Positions 1 through 6,848 of a stretch of DNA of 64,000 bases are shown here, one piece after another. The position numbers and the translations under genes were made by a program. This stretch comes from UBA4416 sp038327195 (GTDB lineage: Bacteria; Bacteroidota; Bacteroidia; B-17B0; Aurantibacillaceae): NCBI GenBank assembly GCA_038327195.1, contig JBBQKU010000014.1:29994-93993 (forward strand), read 5' to 3'. The notes under the pieces are model-generated. The model ran no database searches and was not told the DNA's origin. It saw only the letters and a program-made list of their open reading frames with translations. The stretch's first letter is position 1. Every line of letters starts with the position of its first letter.

Positions 1-1
1 T

Positions 2-271
2 ATTAATCTAATAAATGAATATTTGCGTCTTGGTAAAATCAGATTTGTAAGTAAAAAACGTACACGAATAACTTATAAATTAAATAGGTGTTTTACTGCC
101 GATTTAGGATTAAAAAATCAATGTGTTCTTCAATGTGAAGTTTGTAAAACTTTACAAATTCAAAAAGAACTTTTGCAAATTAAATTAAATATTATACAAC
201 AAAATCAGCAAATTAAAAAACTAAAAAAACCGTCAAAAATTCAACAAATTTTAAACATTTTAAAAAAATAA
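2..271 (+). CDS. 5'-truncated small basic phage protein
   Basis: The reading frame is open to the left edge of the window, so this is the 3' part of a gene whose start lies outside; an internal TTG at 23 is the first start-like codon. The visible product is about 90 residues, lysine/glutamine-rich, with three cysteines near the middle in a C-x4-C-x2-C arrangement that could bind metal, and a C-terminal basic, probably helical tail with repeated KK/QQ pairs. It is the first of a run of same-strand small genes separated by 0 to 5 nt. I recognise no family. The setting suggests an early or accessory phage protein; a role in nucleic acid binding is only inferred from the charge. Confidence 0.5.
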   Translation: MNLINEYLRLGKIRFVSKKRTRITYKLNRCFTADLGLKNQCVLQCEVCKTLQIQKELLQIKLNIIQQNQQIKKLKKPSKIQQILNILKK

Positions 272-273
272 AT

Positions 274-492
274 ATGCGACAATTAAGAAAAAAATCAGTA
301 TTACAAAAAAAACAAATAACTTTTGTTAAACATACTTTACAATGGTTTTTAAACAATTTAGGTAAGAGTATATTTTACCGTTTTTATTTTTTAGATAAAT
401 GGCAAAGAGTTTATATAAAAATTGAGTCAGACTCTCAGGCTCGACAATTATATGTACATCAAAACGTATCAGGTAAAAGATATTTTTTATGA
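274..492 (+). CDS. small basic hypothetical phage protein (72 aa)
   Basis: The ATG lies two bases after the stop of the preceding gene, and the stop overlaps the next ATG (ATGA), so the gene sits in a tightly packed operon. The product is basic and rich in aromatic residues, with no clear membrane span or signal peptide. I do not recognise the family. Confidence 0.5.
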   Translation: MRQLRKKSVLQKKQITFVKHTLQWFLNNLGKSIFYRFYFLDKWQRVYIKIESDSQARQLYVHQNVSGKRYFL

Positions 493-617
493 TAGCAATA
501 TTAAAAAAAATGGTTTTAAAATATTATAAAAAAAACGGTTCCTTAAAAACTATTTTCATTTTTTTTAAACCGTCTCTTTTCTCGTATTTATTAATATACA
601 ATTACAAAAATCATTAA
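489..617 (+). CDS. tiny basic/hydrophobic phage protein (42 aa)
   Basis: This ORF starts at the ATG that overlaps the TGA of the upstream gene (ATGA), a translational-coupling arrangement repeated several times in this block. It encodes 42 residues: a basic N-terminal half with four KK pairs and a hydrophobic, aromatic C-terminal half (FIFF, SYLLIY) that could lie in a membrane. No family is recognised. Support is positional (coupled start, same strand, no competing gene), so it remains tentative. Confidence 0.35.
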   Translation: MIAILKKMVLKYYKKNGSLKTIFIFFKPSLFSYLLIYNYKNH

Positions 618-667
618 CTAAATTACGTACTAATCAATTGTTTTTAACCGAATATTTAAACTCTATC

Positions 668-874
668 ATGAATCAAACACAAATTAAAAAACTAAAAAAA
701 ATATCAAGCTTAAATGTCAAGATTATACGGATAATAGAACTAAAACTCCGTATATTAAATATGTCACAAACAAGATTGAACTATATAATTATTTCTGATT
801 ATAATATCAAATTAAATGTCTTTTTAAATCGTAAATATGCTATTGTTAACAATATAAATTCTTTTAACTTATGA
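668..874 (+). CDS. small hypothetical phage protein
   Basis: The start is uncertain. ATG at 668 gives 68 residues; TTG at 638 gives 78, and the frame is open back to 569, so part of the ORF overlaps the 489-617 gene in another frame. The product is rich in Ile, Lys and Asn and resembles no family I know. Its TGA overlaps the ATG of the next tiny gene. The basic segment QIKKLKK also occurs in the first gene of the window, which may only reflect base composition. Confidence 0.4.
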   Translation: MNQTQIKKLKKISSLNVKIIRIIELKLRILNMSQTRLNYIIISDYNIKLNVFLNRKYAIVNNINSFNL

Positions 875-993
875 ACAATGAAACTCCAAAATTTGACTTC
901 TTTAAACTTGTTTTTGCTCTTTTGTTACTTGTCGGTATAATTTCCTTTTGTATTATAGGAATTTCTATAATCTTACAAACTTTAATTAATTAA
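871..993 (+). CDS. single-span membrane miniprotein (40 aa)
   Basis: The ATG overlaps the preceding stop (ATGA) and the ORF encodes 40 residues. A short polar N-terminus is followed by one long hydrophobic stretch of about 24 residues (LVFALLLLVGIISFCIIGIS) and a short polar tail. Tiny one-span proteins are usual in phages with an internal membrane and in filamentous phages, where they act as minor virion or assembly proteins; the role here is inferred. Confidence 0.5.
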   Translation: MNNETPKFDFFKLVFALLLLVGIISFCIIGISIILQTLIN

Positions 994-997
994 AAAT

Positions 998-1213
998 ATG
1001 GAATTTAAAAATGATAACGATTATAGTTGTATATGGTTTTTTTCCAACCGTCAACCGATTAAGTGGCGTTATGTTCACAATGTATTTAAAGCTTGTCAGG
1101 ACGTTAAACGCTTACATGGTTCATTTAATTTTGTTAATGTATTTGTAAGGCGTGGAGGGAAAAAACTCAGGCAGTATAAAGAGTTTGAATTTATTGAACC
1201 TTATCCCAGATAG
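998..1213 (+). CDS. small basic hypothetical phage protein (71 aa)
   Basis: This is the last gene of the first block, four bases after the previous stop and followed 17 bases later by a strong hairpin terminator. The product is basic and aromatic with a cluster RRGGKK. Its compact mixed alpha/beta-like pattern would suit a nucleic-acid-binding protein, but I recognise no family and assign no function. Confidence 0.5.
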   Translation: MEFKNDNDYSCIWFFSNRQPIKWRYVHNVFKACQDVKRLHGSFNFVNVFVRRGGKKLRQYKEFEFIEPYPR

Positions 1214-1230
1214 AATCTATTTATAAAGTA

Positions 1231-1254
1231 AAAAGCCACATTATTGTGGCTTTT
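1231..1254 (+). terminator. Rho-independent terminator after first phage gene block
   Basis: A perfect 10-bp stem (AAAAGCCACA with TGTGGCTTTT) closes a 4-nt loop and ends in a T run. It separates the first small-gene block from the non-coding region before the capsid candidate. Confidence 0.75.
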
Positions 1255-1424
1255 CTCGTTTACTATTTTTTTTTAACCTTTAAAATAAAGTTTGTTCAAT
1301 TTAAGGGGTTTTATTTTTTAAACGTCTTTATATATCGTTTCATTAATTTGTAACCTTTGAAATAGCTCATTACCCCCTATAATTTCATTTTAAAATAATA
1401 AATATTAGCCTATTTATCATTATT

Positions 1425-1489
1425 CTAATTTGCTGACATTAAGTCAGTTGCTTTTTACGTTAACAGTAACCTTGTCAGTGACAAATTAG
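1425..1489. repeat. imperfect cruciform, candidate origin or packaging structure
   Basis: The arms CTAATTTGCTGAC (1425-1437) and GTCAG-TGA-CAAATTAG (1474-1489) pair over 13 bp with a 3-nt bulge (TGA). Between them lies a competing shorter hairpin, CTGAC-attaa-GTCAG at 1433-1447, and a GTTA-acag-TAAC hairpin at 1459-1470. The motif GTCAG/CTGAC thus occurs three times within 50 bp, so alternative folds are possible. This is direct sequence structure; its role as an origin, packaging signal or regulatory element is inferred. Confidence 0.5.
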
Positions 1490-1509
1490 CACATCACAGA
1501 ATGTCTCTT

Positions 1510-1517
1510 TACATTTG
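1510..1517 (+). promoter_or_regulatory. possible -7 box for the capsid operon
   Basis: TACATTTG fits the Bacteroidota -7 consensus TAnnTTTG and lies about 35 nt before the capsid-candidate ATG. No TTG stands at the expected 19-21 nt upstream distance, so the assignment is weak. Confidence 0.3.
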
Positions 1518-1552
1518 TATCATAAAAAATTATAAACTATAAAAACTATATT

Positions 1553-2434
1553 ATGTCAAAAATCATTTCAATCGTCGGTCTTACTGAAAAAACGTTTACA
1601 TTTCGTAAAAATGTTAGTGCTGTTCAAATTATAGCTATATCTGGCGACGGTGGATATGCTGTTGATATTGATACTCCTAAAATTGTTATTTATACCTCAA
1701 ATATTAACAAAGCAAAAGCAAAAACATTTACAGAAAAAACATCAATTGTTGATTTGGCTGAATTTGGAACTATGCACCGTCAAAGATGTATTACATTAGG
1801 TGGGTTAATGGTTCCAGTTACTATACCAAAACCAGGCGCACTATTTGACAACATTGTAACGTCTGCACGTTTACAAGTTGATTTAACTGACGGTGTTAAC
1901 GGAATTCAACCATTAGACGGTGACGATGTAACGATCGAGTTATCAGAATTAAATCCATTGACTACATACAACGTTTACGCTGTTGAGGAAGATGATGTGA
2001 ATTTAAAAGATGTTAACGGAAATGTAATTCGTGTTAAAGTTCAGGGTTATAAATACGAGTTACTAAGCACTAAACAAGAAGCGACAAGCAAATTAACAGA
2101 TTTAAAAGGCGTAGAACGTCTAGCAATCGAAAAACATGCCCAATTTAATTCTGTCGAGGTTGGTTTTAAAGACGGTACGAATATTAAATATACTCCAACT
2201 GATTTACAACTTGATACTTATGATTCATTTGGGGATTGCTATGAAACTAATTTAGTTTATTACACATCAACTGGAATTGACTTTTTGACAAAAGTTGAAA
2301 AAGAGCCTCGTCGTAATTGGGTTATACCGATTGATGAGCGTGTAAGTTATGTGCAATTAAATATTGATTCGGTAATCGGTATTACACCCTCTATTCGTGT
2401 AATTGCTTTAAGAACGCAAGTATTAAACGATTAA
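1553..2434 (+). CDS. candidate major capsid protein (293 aa)
   Basis: This is the largest structural-type gene of the element. The product is soluble, without a signal peptide or membrane span, and looks beta-rich throughout with alternating hydrophobic/polar strands and Gly/Asp/Asn turns; it contains few cysteines. Its length suits the double-jelly-roll capsid proteins of small membrane-containing phages such as FLiP or PM2 (about 270-330 residues). Its promoter-proximal position and a private downstream hairpin, which would favour high expression, also fit a capsid gene. I cannot show homology, so 'capsid' rests on size, predicted strand content and position. Alternatives are a spike or other major virion protein. 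Confidence 0.5.
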   Translation: MSKIISIVGLTEKTFTFRKNVSAVQIIAISGDGGYAVDIDTPKIVIYTSNINKAKAKTFTEKTSIVDLAEFGTMHRQRCITLGGLMVPVTIPKPGALFDNIVTSARLQVDLTDGVNGIQPLDGDDVTIELSELNPLTTYNVYAVEEDDVNLKDVNGNVIRVKVQGYKYELLSTKQEATSKLTDLKGVERLAIEKHAQFNSVEVGFKDGTNIKYTPTDLQLDTYDSFGDCYETNLVYYTSTGIDFLTKVEKEPRRNWVIPIDERVSYVQLNIDSVIGITPSIRVIALRTQVLND

Positions 2435-2448
2435 AAAATTAAAAAATT

Positions 2449-2482
2449 AACTACTAGCTGTAAAATAGTTAGTAGTTTCTTT
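2449..2482 (+). terminator. hairpin after the capsid candidate
   Basis: The arms AACTACTA (2449-2456) and TAGTAGTT (2470-2477) form an 8-bp stem, followed by a short T-rich stretch. It is probably a partial terminator or processing hairpin that raises expression of the upstream gene relative to those downstream. Confidence 0.5.
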
Positions 2483-2510
2483 AAAATATTCATTCTAAAA
2501 AAATAAAAAA

Positions 2511-3230
2511 ATGTTTAAGAAGTTAAAAAAATCGTTAATTCATGGAGGGGACAAGGTTCGCACACGTTCTAATGCTGGAGATAGACATCATGGTCGTAAA
2601 GCTGTCAGAAAAGAGCGTCGAGATAAAGTAAGAGCAGACAAACATTCTAAAAAACTTGAAACAATCGCCTTACGTCGTGCAAACAAAGCTACAACTTTTG
2701 GCTCATTTATTGAAAAAGTCGGACCAATTGTAAACCAATTCGTTGGACGTAAACAACAAGGTCAAGAAGTTGAAAGTGGTTTTATGAATGCTGATGGTTC
2801 ATTTGAGGGTTCTGACGGTGTATCTGTTATGCCTAATCCAGACGATAAAATGTATTTATCTAATCATGCTTCTGAACTATATTCACAATCTGGTGGAACA
2901 CCTTTTAAACATCATGATTTTACTGATAAAGATGTTGACGGTTTAGATGATGAAACTGGTTTATCTGAGGCAGAACATAACGCCTTATATGATAATGCTA
3001 ATAATCGTAAATCTACAGTTGAACCAGTTAATCCAATGTCTTTCAGTTGGAAAAAAACAGATTTAGAAAGTTACTTTGCTTGGTTTTCACGTTTAATAAT
3101 GCAAAAGCCATTGTATATTATACCCGCATTGTTAGTGCTTGTTTTTGGCTTGTTTTACTATGTTTTTAAATTAGTTAAATGGTTAAAAAATAAATTTTCT
3201 AACAAACCAAAAGCTACAAAAAAGTATTAG
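2511..3230 (+). CDS. basic, C-terminally membrane-anchored virion protein candidate (239 aa)
   Basis: Residues 1 to about 65 are extremely basic (many K/R/H, including RHHGRKAVRKERRDK), like a nucleic-acid-binding arm. The middle (about 85-170) is acidic and low in complexity. A hydrophobic segment near residues 205-222 (IIPALLVLVFGLFYYVF) is followed by a lysine-rich tail. A protein with one basic domain and one membrane span directly after the capsid candidate would suit a virion protein that tethers packaged DNA to an internal membrane. That role is inferred from architecture only; I recognise no family. The lysine-rich C-terminus after the span suggests which side faces the cytoplasm during assembly, but topology cannot be fixed here. 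Confidence 0.5.
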   Translation: MFKKLKKSLIHGGDKVRTRSNAGDRHHGRKAVRKERRDKVRADKHSKKLETIALRRANKATTFGSFIEKVGPIVNQFVGRKQQGQEVESGFMNADGSFEGSDGVSVMPNPDDKMYLSNHASELYSQSGGTPFKHHDFTDKDVDGLDDETGLSEAEHNALYDNANNRKSTVEPVNPMSFSWKKTDLESYFAWFSRLIMQKPLYIIPALLVLVFGLFYYVFKLVKWLKNKFSNKPKATKKY

Positions 3231-3269
3231 TCTATCAATAAAATAATTTAATTAAAAAAACTAAATATT

Positions 3270-3761
3270 ATGAGTTTATCATCAGCACAGGAAAAGCTTT
3301 TAGCCGATTTATTAGCTAAAAAATCGTCCCAATCTTCAAACATTTTTAATTCAAATTCTTATCAAAAGAAAGAATTCGACCCAAAAACATACGTTAAAAA
3401 ATCAGGCTGTAAAACTGGACGTTATACGAATAAAGAGTATACTAACAAAGAAACGGGCGAAATTGTAAAGGCTGAGGATAAACCATATACACAAGGTTGG
3501 AAGGCAAGTAAAGGAATTGGCATCATTTCAATATTTTGCGCTCCAACGTCAAAGAGTCGTGTTGTGCGTTCTGAAAATGGTGTTGACTGGATAACTTCTA
3601 TAGCTTGTACGATTACTAATAAAAAACTAATGACCAAAACATTGTCTTGGGGCCTGATGGACAAGAGAACTGGCAAAGTAATAATTCAAGACTTAGGCAT
3701 CGTTTTGAATCCAAAAGGCGGTAAAGGTGGCGTTGTTGCTGAAATTGGCAAAGGTCAATAA
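3270..3761 (+). CDS. hypothetical virion-type protein (163 aa)
   Basis: The product is basic and soluble. Its N-terminal 30 residues are Ser/Gln-rich and probably disordered (KKSSQSSNIFNSNS), followed by a compact Lys/Gly-rich domain with several predicted strands ending in GGKGGVVAEIGKGQ. It lies between the membrane-anchored basic protein and a strong hairpin, so it belongs to the structural gene block. A single-stranded-DNA-binding or minor capsid function would be plausible, but neither is shown. Confidence 0.45.
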   Translation: MSLSSAQEKLLADLLAKKSSQSSNIFNSNSYQKKEFDPKTYVKKSGCKTGRYTNKEYTNKETGEIVKAEDKPYTQGWKASKGIGIISIFCAPTSKSRVVRSENGVDWITSIACTITNKKLMTKTLSWGLMDKRTGKVIIQDLGIVLNPKGGKGGVVAEIGKGQ

Positions 3762-3772
3762 AAATAAATAAT

Positions 3773-3804
3773 AAATAGCGTTTTTGAAATATAGAACGCT
3801 ATTT
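3773..3804 (+). terminator. hairpin terminator after structural block
   Basis: A perfect 10-bp stem (AAATAGCGTT with AACGCTATTT) encloses a 12-nt loop, 11 nt after the stop of the 163-residue gene. The T run is short, so termination may be partial. Confidence 0.6.
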
Positions 3805-3829
3805 AAATAAAAAATTAAAACCTAAAAAA

Positions 3830-3976
3830 ATGTTTTGTACTGTTTTTCCAATGCTCACGCCATTACCTTATAATCAGCTTTTACAATTAACACTTTTAAA
3901 AAATGATTCTCGTGTTTTGTCTTTTCGTATGCAAAAACATTATAATTCTAAAAATTTTAAAAAACCTAAAAAATGA
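3830..3976 (+). CDS. tiny basic phage protein (48 aa)
   Basis: The ORF begins with ATG after the hairpin and ends in a TGA overlapping the next ATG (ATGA). The product has a hydrophobic first half and a strongly basic tail (KNFKKPKK). It is too short for a family call; coupling to the next gene supports translation. Confidence 0.4.
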   Translation: MFCTVFPMLTPLPYNQLLQLTLLKNDSRVLSFRMQKHYNSKNFKKPKK

Positions 3977-4167
3977 AATATATTGAATCGATACAAAAAG
4001 GATTTCAAAAAGTTGAAAATTTCTTTTCAAATTTAAACTTTATCGCTAAAATATCTAAAGCGTTAAGTGTAGGTATAAAGGCATGTAATGATGAGTTGCT
4101 CGGTCGGAATATAGAACAATTAAAGATTTATTTAGAAACCCGAAAAGATGCAACCGAAAAACTATAA
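3973..4167 (+). CDS. small helical hypothetical phage protein (64 aa)
   Basis: The product is predicted to be helical and amphipathic with no membrane span. The start overlaps the previous stop by 4 nt and the end overlaps the next gene by 20 nt, as expected in a translationally coupled lysis or assembly block. No family is recognised. Confidence 0.45.
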   Translation: MKYIESIQKGFQKVENFFSNLNFIAKISKALSVGIKACNDELLGRNIEQLKIYLETRKDATEKL

Positions 4168-4384
4168 TTGGTTATTAATAATAGTTGTCGTACTAGCATC
4201 AATAATAATAATCTGCTTAGCACTTGTATTTTTTGCTATTTATTTAAGCTATTTATTAATTGATTTACTGATAACAATAATTAACCCTTTAGGATATGTT
4301 AAAGAAGCTTACAAATATAAAATTGCTATTAATCGTCGTGTTAGGTTTATTCCTCGTGTTTTTTCTAATGATGTTAGGCTTTGA
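4148..4384 (+). CDS. small membrane protein upstream of muramidase, holin-like
   Basis: The 78-residue product has a long hydrophobic region at about residues 8-42, enough for one long or two short spans, then a basic C-terminus. It overlaps the downstream muramidase gene by 89 nt in another frame. A small membrane protein directly before a cell-wall hydrolase is the usual place for a holin, but no holin family is recognised, and it could equally be a virion membrane protein. Confidence 0.4.
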   Translation: MQPKNYNWLLIIVVVLASIIIICLALVFFAIYLSYLLIDLLITIINPLGYVKEAYKYKIAINRRVRFIPRVFSNDVRL

Positions 4385-5147
4385 TTGGTTTGGTGCAAAA
4401 ACTCAGGTAAAAATATTGTTCGGTCTTGATGTTGACGGTTCAAAAGCTTCAAAATTTAGTTTCTTTTCTAAAAAAACAAAAAACGGATTATCTCTTATAT
4501 CGCATAAAATGAACCAAAAAATCGACGAGTATAAAGTTAAATATTATCATGATAAAGGTTTAAAAACAACCAATATTATGATTAAGGATTTAGCCGAATG
4601 GATAAGATTAAAAGAGGGCGGTTTAACAGATTCTTTAAATGATTCAGCCAGTAGTTTTCCCGTTCCCGGAACATATACCAAATTAAAACATGGTAAACAA
4701 CATACTAGTTCAACATGGCACACAAATAAAGGTGTAACCTATCGAACGTATTTAGATAGTTCTAAAACTTTAGGATATAATCCAACAATTGACGGTTTTT
4801 TTAACATGCCCAATGACTTGCCATTTAAGTTATTTAAAATAAAATATTCTGACGCATATGCTGAAAACTCAGGAAGTGAATTAATAGATTATTATCTTGG
4901 TTCTTGGAGTTGGGGTTCAGGTGTTGGTGGTGAAAAGAATTTATTAAACGCCTTTCTTAAGATTGAAAATAAAACATTAAACCAATTATATAAAGAAGAT
5001 AAAAATTTACTATTTGCTAATTTAATTCTATACCGTATCAAGTTTTTTGAAAATTTAGCCAAAACAAAGCCTAAAAATAAAGTATTTTTAAACGGTTGGA
5101 TAAATGAAACATTAAATTTTTACTACGGATTTCAAAAGTACCTATAA
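4296..5147 (+). CDS. membrane-anchored GH108-type muramidase (endolysin-like)
   Basis: Residues 1-28 form an N-terminal signal anchor (LLLIVVLGLFLVFFLMMLGF). From about residue 98 the sequence follows glycoside hydrolase family 108: an EGG motif at 107-109 whose Glu is the expected catalytic residue, then WHTNKGVTYRTY at about 141-152 corresponding to the family's T-x-x-GIT-x-x-T/Y block. A C-terminal part contains a short WSWGSG and an FLNGWINE motif like the family's peptidoglycan-binding end. The enzyme should cut the N-acetylmuramic acid to N-acetylglucosamine bond. The anchor suggests either a virion-associated entry enzyme in an internal membrane or a signal-arrest endolysin. Family assignment is by motif reading; the insert between EGG and WHTNKG is longer than usual. 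Confidence 0.65.
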   Translation: MLKKLTNIKLLLIVVLGLFLVFFLMMLGFDWFGAKTQVKILFGLDVDGSKASKFSFFSKKTKNGLSLISHKMNQKIDEYKVKYYHDKGLKTTNIMIKDLAEWIRLKEGGLTDSLNDSASSFPVPGTYTKLKHGKQHTSSTWHTNKGVTYRTYLDSSKTLGYNPTIDGFFNMPNDLPFKLFKIKYSDAYAENSGSELIDYYLGSWSWGSGVGGEKNLLNAFLKIENKTLNQLYKEDKNLLFANLILYRIKFFENLAKTKPKNKVFLNGWINETLNFYYGFQKYL

Positions 5148-5213
5148 CAAAATTATTACAATATCATTACACATAAACAATAAATTTATTTTTTAACCTT
5201 AAAATCAATCATC

Positions 5214-5462
5214 ATGAAAAAATTACTATTAATTACCTATCTGCTAGTTTCAACAGTTGTATTAACTGCTCAATCGGATAGTTTGTTTGTTCAAAATATA
5301 GCCGATATAGCATTTAATATTGGTAACGCTCAAAATGGTGGTGCTGACTGGGTACAAGGTGTTCCGAATGGCATTTTTCATGCTCTTGGTGCTTTGATTA
5401 TAGGCGGAATTTATACTTCAATTAAAAGACGTAGAAATAAAAAACATCTACAAATAAAATAA
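5214..5462 (+). CDS. small exported/membrane phage protein (82 aa)
   Basis: The N-terminal 20 residues look like a cleavable signal peptide (KKLLLITYLLVSTVVLTAQS). A second hydrophobic segment lies near residues 53-68 (GIFHALGALIIGGIYTSI), followed by a very basic tail (KRRRNKKH). That arrangement resembles small phage membrane or holin-like proteins. No family is recognised. Confidence 0.45.
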   Translation: MKKLLLITYLLVSTVVLTAQSDSLFVQNIADIAFNIGNAQNGGADWVQGVPNGIFHALGALIIGGIYTSIKRRRNKKHLQIK

Positions 5463-5468
5463 AAAATA

Positions 5469-5594
5469 ATGGATTATTATATCTTAGTAATGACTAAAGG
5501 CTGTATTGCAGTAAGTCAATTATATACTATAGTACTCCTTTATAAAGATTATAGAGATACCAAAACAAAGAATAACGATAAAAATAATAAATAA
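5469..5594 (+). CDS. tiny phage protein (41 aa)
   Basis: The ATG lies 6 nt after the previous stop, and the TAA overlaps the next ATG (TAATG), so it is coupled on its 3' side. The product has a hydrophobic half (YYILVMTKGCIAVSQLYTIVLLY), probably one membrane span, and a charged, lysine/asparagine-rich tail. Confidence 0.45.
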   Translation: MDYYILVMTKGCIAVSQLYTIVLLYKDYRDTKTKNNDKNNK

Positions 5595-6100
5595 TGTTAG
5601 AGGCTATAAAAAACAACAATAAAGCAATGAATTTAATTACTATAATTAAAGTTCTTTTGATTGTATTTACTGGAATTTTTTTGTTTTTTATTATTCGTTC
5701 GCTTTATTTGACTTTTTTTAAATCAAAAGCTGATATTTTAGGGGAGCAAGAGAATACAAACAAGCTTCAAATTTACGCGGTTGATAGTGATATAAAAACA
5801 GAATTAAAAAAAGGTTTAAAAGCAAGTTACAAAGAATCTGCATATATGGATTTGGCTGACCAATTGTATAGCAATTTTGGATTAGTAGATAAAGCAGATT
5901 ATGAAGATATACGTCCAATTTTACAAAAATTGCATTCAAATGTTGACGTCTTAATGCTAACAAAAGCTTACGGTCTTAGAAAGTTTGGGACTGGTTTTAA
6001 TACGCCTAAATCTCTTTCCCTTTCGTTTCAAGATTGTGCAGATTATAACTCATCAGCTTACTGGCGCATGTTAGTGGCTACATTCGGAAAAAATAGATAA
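5594..6100 (+). CDS. membrane-anchored hypothetical virion protein (168 aa)
   Basis: One membrane span lies near residues 16-36 (TIIKVLLIVFTGIFLFFIIRSL), with a short cytoplasmic N-terminus and a soluble C-terminal domain of about 125 residues predicted to be mostly helical. It starts within the stop of the preceding gene and ends one base before the next ATG. A structural role (vertex or internal-membrane protein) would suit the architecture; no homologous family comes to mind. Confidence 0.45.
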   Translation: MLEAIKNNNKAMNLITIIKVLLIVFTGIFLFFIIRSLYLTFFKSKADILGEQENTNKLQIYAVDSDIKTELKKGLKASYKESAYMDLADQLYSNFGLVDKADYEDIRPILQKLHSNVDVLMLTKAYGLRKFGTGFNTPKSLSLSFQDCADYNSSAYWRMLVATFGKNR

Positions 6101-6101
6101 T

Positions 6102-6446
6102 ATGAATTATTATAAAAAAATATTTAAAAACATACAAGTTGAATCTGACGGTTTAAATTCATATATTCAACCAGAGGGCAAGTATTTAATCTGTAGCATG
6201 TTACATAGTATATCAGGCATAAATGTCAATTTTGCTCGTAATATTGTAACATTTTCAACTTTATCAGATTCTAGATTTTTAGATATGATTTATTCCAGTG
6301 GGGATATCTATACAATGATGAACATGTTTAATGATTGTGAACAGGATTCTTCGGTTCTACGCTCAGGACGTACATATATTAACAATATGTCTAAATTGGT
6401 TTTAATATGTCAATTTATTGAAATTCCTTATCAATTAAATCATTAA
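6102..6446 (+). CDS. hypothetical phage protein (114 aa)
   Basis: A soluble, mixed-fold product without signal or membrane segment, separated from the upstream gene by one base. It contains three cysteines. It ends directly at a tandem repeat tract. No recognisable family. Confidence 0.45.
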   Translation: MNYYKKIFKNIQVESDGLNSYIQPEGKYLICSMLHSISGINVNFARNIVTFSTLSDSRFLDMIYSSGDIYTMMNMFNDCEQDSSVLRSGRTYINNMSKLVLICQFIEIPYQLNH

Positions 6447-6485
6447 TAAATAAAAACAAATAAAAACAAATAAAAACAAATAAAA
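6447..6485 (+). repeat. 10-bp tandem repeat (TAAAAACAAA), three full copies
   Basis: Three exact copies of TAAAAACAAA at 6451-6480 are flanked by partial copies on both sides. They fill the whole gap between two genes and place the last partial copy 2 nt before an ATG. Copy-number change would alter leader length without touching a reading frame. Confidence 0.8.
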
Positions 6486-6487
6486 TC

Positions 6488-6643
6488 ATGGCTAAAAAAA
6501 AATTATTACAACAAAAAGAAGTAGAAGAACTAATAAATCCATTTCCACTCAATTCAGCTGAAATAGTAAAAAATTATTTTGCTAATCACGCAAAAGGCAT
6601 TTATCCCGAAACTATTAAAACATTACTTAAAAATAAAAATTAA
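6488..6643 (+). CDS. small hypothetical protein, possible regulator (51 aa)
   Basis: The ATG follows the tandem repeat. The 51-residue product is basic at the N-terminus (MAKKKLLQQ) and looks helical, with a central NPFPLNS turn and a lysine-rich end. Its size and charge would suit a small DNA-binding regulator, which is speculation. A strong terminator follows 50 bases later. Confidence 0.45.
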   Translation: MAKKKLLQQKEVEELINPFPLNSAEIVKNYFANHAKGIYPETIKTLLKNKN

Positions 6644-6690
6644 TCTAAATGTTTGTTTATTAGTAAGTTATGGGTTTTCTTGCTGATTAA

Positions 6691-6726
6691 AAAGGTTGAT
6701 ATCTTCTAGGTATCAACTTTTTTTTT
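6691..6726 (+). terminator. Rho-independent terminator before the replication gene
   Basis: The stem GTTGATA (6695-6701) with TATCAAC (6711-6717) has a 9-nt loop, is flanked by an A-run and is followed by nine T's. It isolates the structural operon from the replication gene. Confidence 0.8.
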
Positions 6727-6750
6727 GTTAATATCTTTAAAAACTTAGCA

Positions 6751-6781
6751 TTGTTTAGTATTAATGTACTTGATAGATTTG
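6751..6781 (+). promoter_or_regulatory. Bacteroidota-type promoter of the replication gene
   Basis: TTG at 6751-6753, a 20-nt spacer and TAGATTTG at 6774-6781 match the Bacteroidota consensus (TTG, 19-21 nt, TAnnTTTG). It lies directly after the terminator, leaving a leader of about 60 nt before the rep ATG. Confidence 0.65.
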
Positions 6782-6848
6782 CAACATAAAAGATTAAAGT
6801 ACCTTTTTTTAATCAATACAGACACATACAGAACACTATAATTTTAAT

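Larger units (their letters stand above)
1255..1552 (+). other. main non-coding region of the phage-like element
   Basis: About 300 bases without a convincing ORF, between the first terminator and the capsid candidate. It contains a cruciform-forming region at 1425-1489, several short palindromes and a possible promoter -7 box at 1510. In small rolling-circle phages the largest intergenic region usually carries the replication origin and packaging signals, so this is the most likely origin location; no nick site can be defined from sequence alone. Confidence 0.5.

Noticed and set aside
564..570. TTTAAAC heptamer as a -1 ribosomal frameshift site between the 489-617 and 638-874 frames
   Set aside because: The zero frame of the 489 ORF reads TTT AAA CCG, not TTA AAC, and a stop lies in the target frame at 566-568, so the slip would not give a fusion.
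3422..3676. Minus-strand ORF within the 163-residue phage gene
   Set aside because: It lies wholly antisense to a better-supported gene and shows no motif; treated as a shadow.
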